DNA from: Arabidopsis thaliana
Lineage: Eukaryota > Streptophyta > Magnoliopsida > Brassicales > Brassicaceae
Assembly (NCBI RefSeq): GCF_000001735.4
Contig: NC_003070.9
Span: 3,410,001 to 3,474,000, forward strand
Direction of reading: 5' to 3'
DNA: 64,000 nt
Each line of letters begins with the position of its first letter. Positions within the stretch are counted from its first letter, which is position 1. The notes below the pieces were generated by a model that had not been told where the DNA came from, did no database searches, and saw only the letters and a program-made list of their open reading frames with translations. This document shows, piece by piece, positions 61,805-64,000 of the stretch. The translations under genes and the position numbers were made by a program.

Positions 61805-62526
61805 TCAGCTAGTAGCTTCGGAGATGCTCTGAAGAGACGGCCTCCATGTTTTAGACTTTAAGAGGGAAGTTGAATTCCTTATAACACGAAATTGCTTCCC
61901 TTGTTTCTTCTCCTATCAAATAAAACACAAACCTCATTAACTTGATTCGTCTATCGATCATTTAGACGAAAGAGGTCACAGTTTTTTACGTCACAATTCA
62001 AAAACAGAGTAAAGATAGATCTTTTAGCAAAATCCCATGTCTTTACCGGAACTTTCTTGTCCGAGAACTTCTTCGCCGTGGTTGTCTTCTCAATCTGATG
62101 TTTTTTCGTCTTGGCGCTCTTCTTTTCCCGTAACACCTTCATCACTTCTGTAAAATTACAATAACCATCTAAAACCATAAACTCCAATCACACACACGAG
62201 GAGAAAAAAAAAGAAAGAAAGCAAAAGGCGAAACCTTGTGAAGTAATGAGCCGGTAAGCGTGACCGAGCACAAGATTCTCCGTTGGCCGGAGAAGCTGGA
62301 CACGTGTAAACCTCACAGCCTTCCTCTGCTTCTTATCATCTCCCTTCTCCGTCGCTGGAATATTCTTCTCTTCCTCCTCTGACAAAGGAATGATGAGAGA
62401 GACGTAGTGACCAGGATACATAGCCATGACCTCGGTGACGGATACAGAGCTATAGTACCGGTCGATAATCCCGCCGGGATGTTGTAGAACCAGCACTGCC
62501 GCATTCACCGCCTGACAATTCCCCAT
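61805..62526 (-). CDS. PADRE / DUF4228 domain protein
   Basis: Exons 62235-62526, 62047-62147 and 61805-61912 join to 166 aa. The N terminus MGNCQAVNAAVLVLQHPGGI followed by IDRYYSSVSVTEVMAMYPGHYVSLII is the DUF4228 (PADRE) signature; Gly2 makes N-myristoylation possible. The middle is charged (SEEEEKNIPATEKGDDKKQR), then FTRVQLLRPTENLVLGHAYRLITSQEVMKVLREKK, a conserved PADRE block. The C-terminal half is Lys-rich and ends SISEATS. Family members often respond to pathogens and other stress (family knowledge); the molecular role is unknown. An in-frame ATG at 62550 would add eight residues but would destroy the MGNC start, so 62526 is preferred. Confidence 0.9.
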
Positions 62527-64000
62527 ATATGCAGTGGGAGAAAAAAACACACTATCTTTTGATGTTACCTAAGAAACGAAAGAAAGAAGAAAAAATGAAA
62601 ACAGAGTAGAACTCTGTGAAAAAAGGAGAAAGCGGAAGAGAGGAAAAAGTTTGCCGGCGAGGGTAGGTCCACACACTCTGCTACTCTCACTTTAGCTTTA
62701 CTTATAAACATGCGAAAATCCCAATTTTATATTATGATTTTATTTGTTATCACTAGTGTAGAGTTATTTATGATTTTTATTATTGTTTATGTAGATTTGA
62801 CTGTGATCAGTGCCATCGGGAATTGAATAGGAATAAGATGGTCAGAATTTAAAAGTCGGTTAGATTGGACAGGTGGCGACGCCGAGACTATGGAAGAAAT
62901 GATTAAGATGTGATTGTTTAAAATGGAATAGGTTTGGTATACAGCATGAGGAAAACAAGCACTATCACATACCAAACATTTTGAAATTGCTATCAGTGAT
63001 TTACTTTGTTTTATATTTTACTATTTGGTAAGTTTGAGTTACTTTAGATATTCTAATCTTTTTTGAATTAATTGAAATTAAGCTGAATGATTTTTATGGT
63101 TCAGAATGATTTGTAAGATTTTGTAATTCTTAGTTTTTTGTTTACAAGAGATTATTTTTGTCAACGGGCAAAACAGAACGTTATACTTCAACATTAAACG
63201 TAAATAACGTAATGAAGACTTTTGTTTTCTCTTTTGCAAGATCCAATGCATTTCCACTAAGGATTGTTTGTTTTATATATCATCTACCTAAATTGATGTA
63301 TAATCCACTTCATCCCTAAAAAGAAAACAGAATATATTTACATCAAATGTTTACTTTCCTTTCAGTTTCTCTTGTATATTTTCGCATATCTATGACTTGA
63401 TTAATGAATATTATAACCCCCACTTCATCCATAATTCAGTTTCTATTGAAATCTTTGTATGACATCAAATGTTTACTTCCCTTTCAAGGAATTAGGAATA
63501 TTTCATAGCAGCACTTTAATCATTATCATCAGCGCGTGCATGGAGTTAAATGCGAATGTCTTTAGGCGTGACAGAAGTGAAGCTCAACGAATTATTATGT
63601 AGTAGATGTAGTTAGATTAACCAAGTGTAATTTAGTTTTGCTGGTTAATGTTATATATCTTCCAAAGAGGTTATATTACATAACTTACATAATTAGTTAA
63701 TTACTACATTCCATGAATCACGATTTAAACTTTGTTTTAAAAGGATTTTGGTCTAGAAATCAAAATAATAGAGAGAAACTTCAAATTGTTTATTTGGTTT
63801 ACTCGCAGCGACTAGTTTCACTTTTCAGGTTGATGTAAATGGATAATTTTATTATTTCGTTGATATCTTATTCATTATTAAAATTTCGTGTTTTATTAGT
63901 TATTACTTGTGCATAGCCTATTTTAAGTACTATAATGTTGGGTTAATACTATAGAGAGTAGAGACCGAAACAGTTTATGCGGCAACCAACACGTAAGAAA
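62527..64000. other. Right-edge spacer
   Basis: The first 150 bp should carry the PADRE gene's 5' UTR and promoter (AG-rich, 62570-62650). Beyond that the DNA is AT-rich to the window end. Near-repeats such as CATCAAATGTTTACTTTCCTTTCA (63341-63364) and CATCAAATGTTTACTTCCCTTTCA (63463-63486) are visible. No gene is seen. Confidence 0.55.

Overview
The window is nuclear DNA of a flowering plant. Most genes are split by many short, AT-rich GT-AG introns, the spacers are AT-rich, and the products are plant types (type-A response regulator, UGT with a PSPG box, germin-like protein, B3 and QALGGH zinc-finger proteins, plastid proteins). From memory I recognise the gene order as the upper arm of Arabidopsis thaliana chromosome 1, about At1g10390 to At1g10530. 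No database was searched. Exon junctions were placed by hand; for every complete multi-exon gene the spliced CDS was checked for phase and a length divisible by three.

Left part (1-20.4 kb), all on the minus strand: the 5' part of the FG nucleoporin gene NUP98A (1-2045, cut by the window edge), a non-autonomous Helitron (4023-4839), the glucosyltransferase gene UGT90A2, a DUF1336/EDR2-C protein with a likely myristoylated N terminus, a 5-kb spacer, a 12-exon coiled-coil protein with two apparent GC-AG introns, an orphan 94-codon ORF on the plus strand, and the PP2A catalytic subunit gene PP2A-2.

Middle (21-40.4 kb): tRNA-Pro(AGG) on the minus strand; SNL6, a Sin3-like corepressor with 18 coding exons (+); a small B3-domain gene (+); the germin-like gene GLP7 (-); the cytokinin response regulator gene ARR4 (-); a 6-kb spacer; and the zinc-finger gene ZFP5 (+), divergent from ARR4.

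Right part (43-64 kb) is dense in housekeeping genes: the NAT10/Kre33-type RNA acetyltransferase with 26 coding exons (+), the plastid Fe-S carrier gene CPISCA (-) divergent from the LRR gene EMB2004 (+), DNA polymerase lambda (+), a U3 snoRNA gene with plant USE and TATA elements (+), the plastid gene PRIN2 (+) and a PADRE/DUF4228 gene (-). The last 1.5 kb is empty.

The genes do not form an operon-like system. Shared themes are ribosome biogenesis (NAT10-like enzyme and U3, both acting in the 18S rRNA pathway, about 10 kb apart), plastid function (CPISCA, EMB2004, PRIN2) and hormone or root-hair signalling (ARR4, ZFP5). I found no convincing undescribed system. The observations most worth checking are the two GC-AG introns in one gene, exon-tail copies inside following introns in two genes, the intact Helitron ends, and the unidentified 94-codon ORF with a frame-shifted internal duplication.
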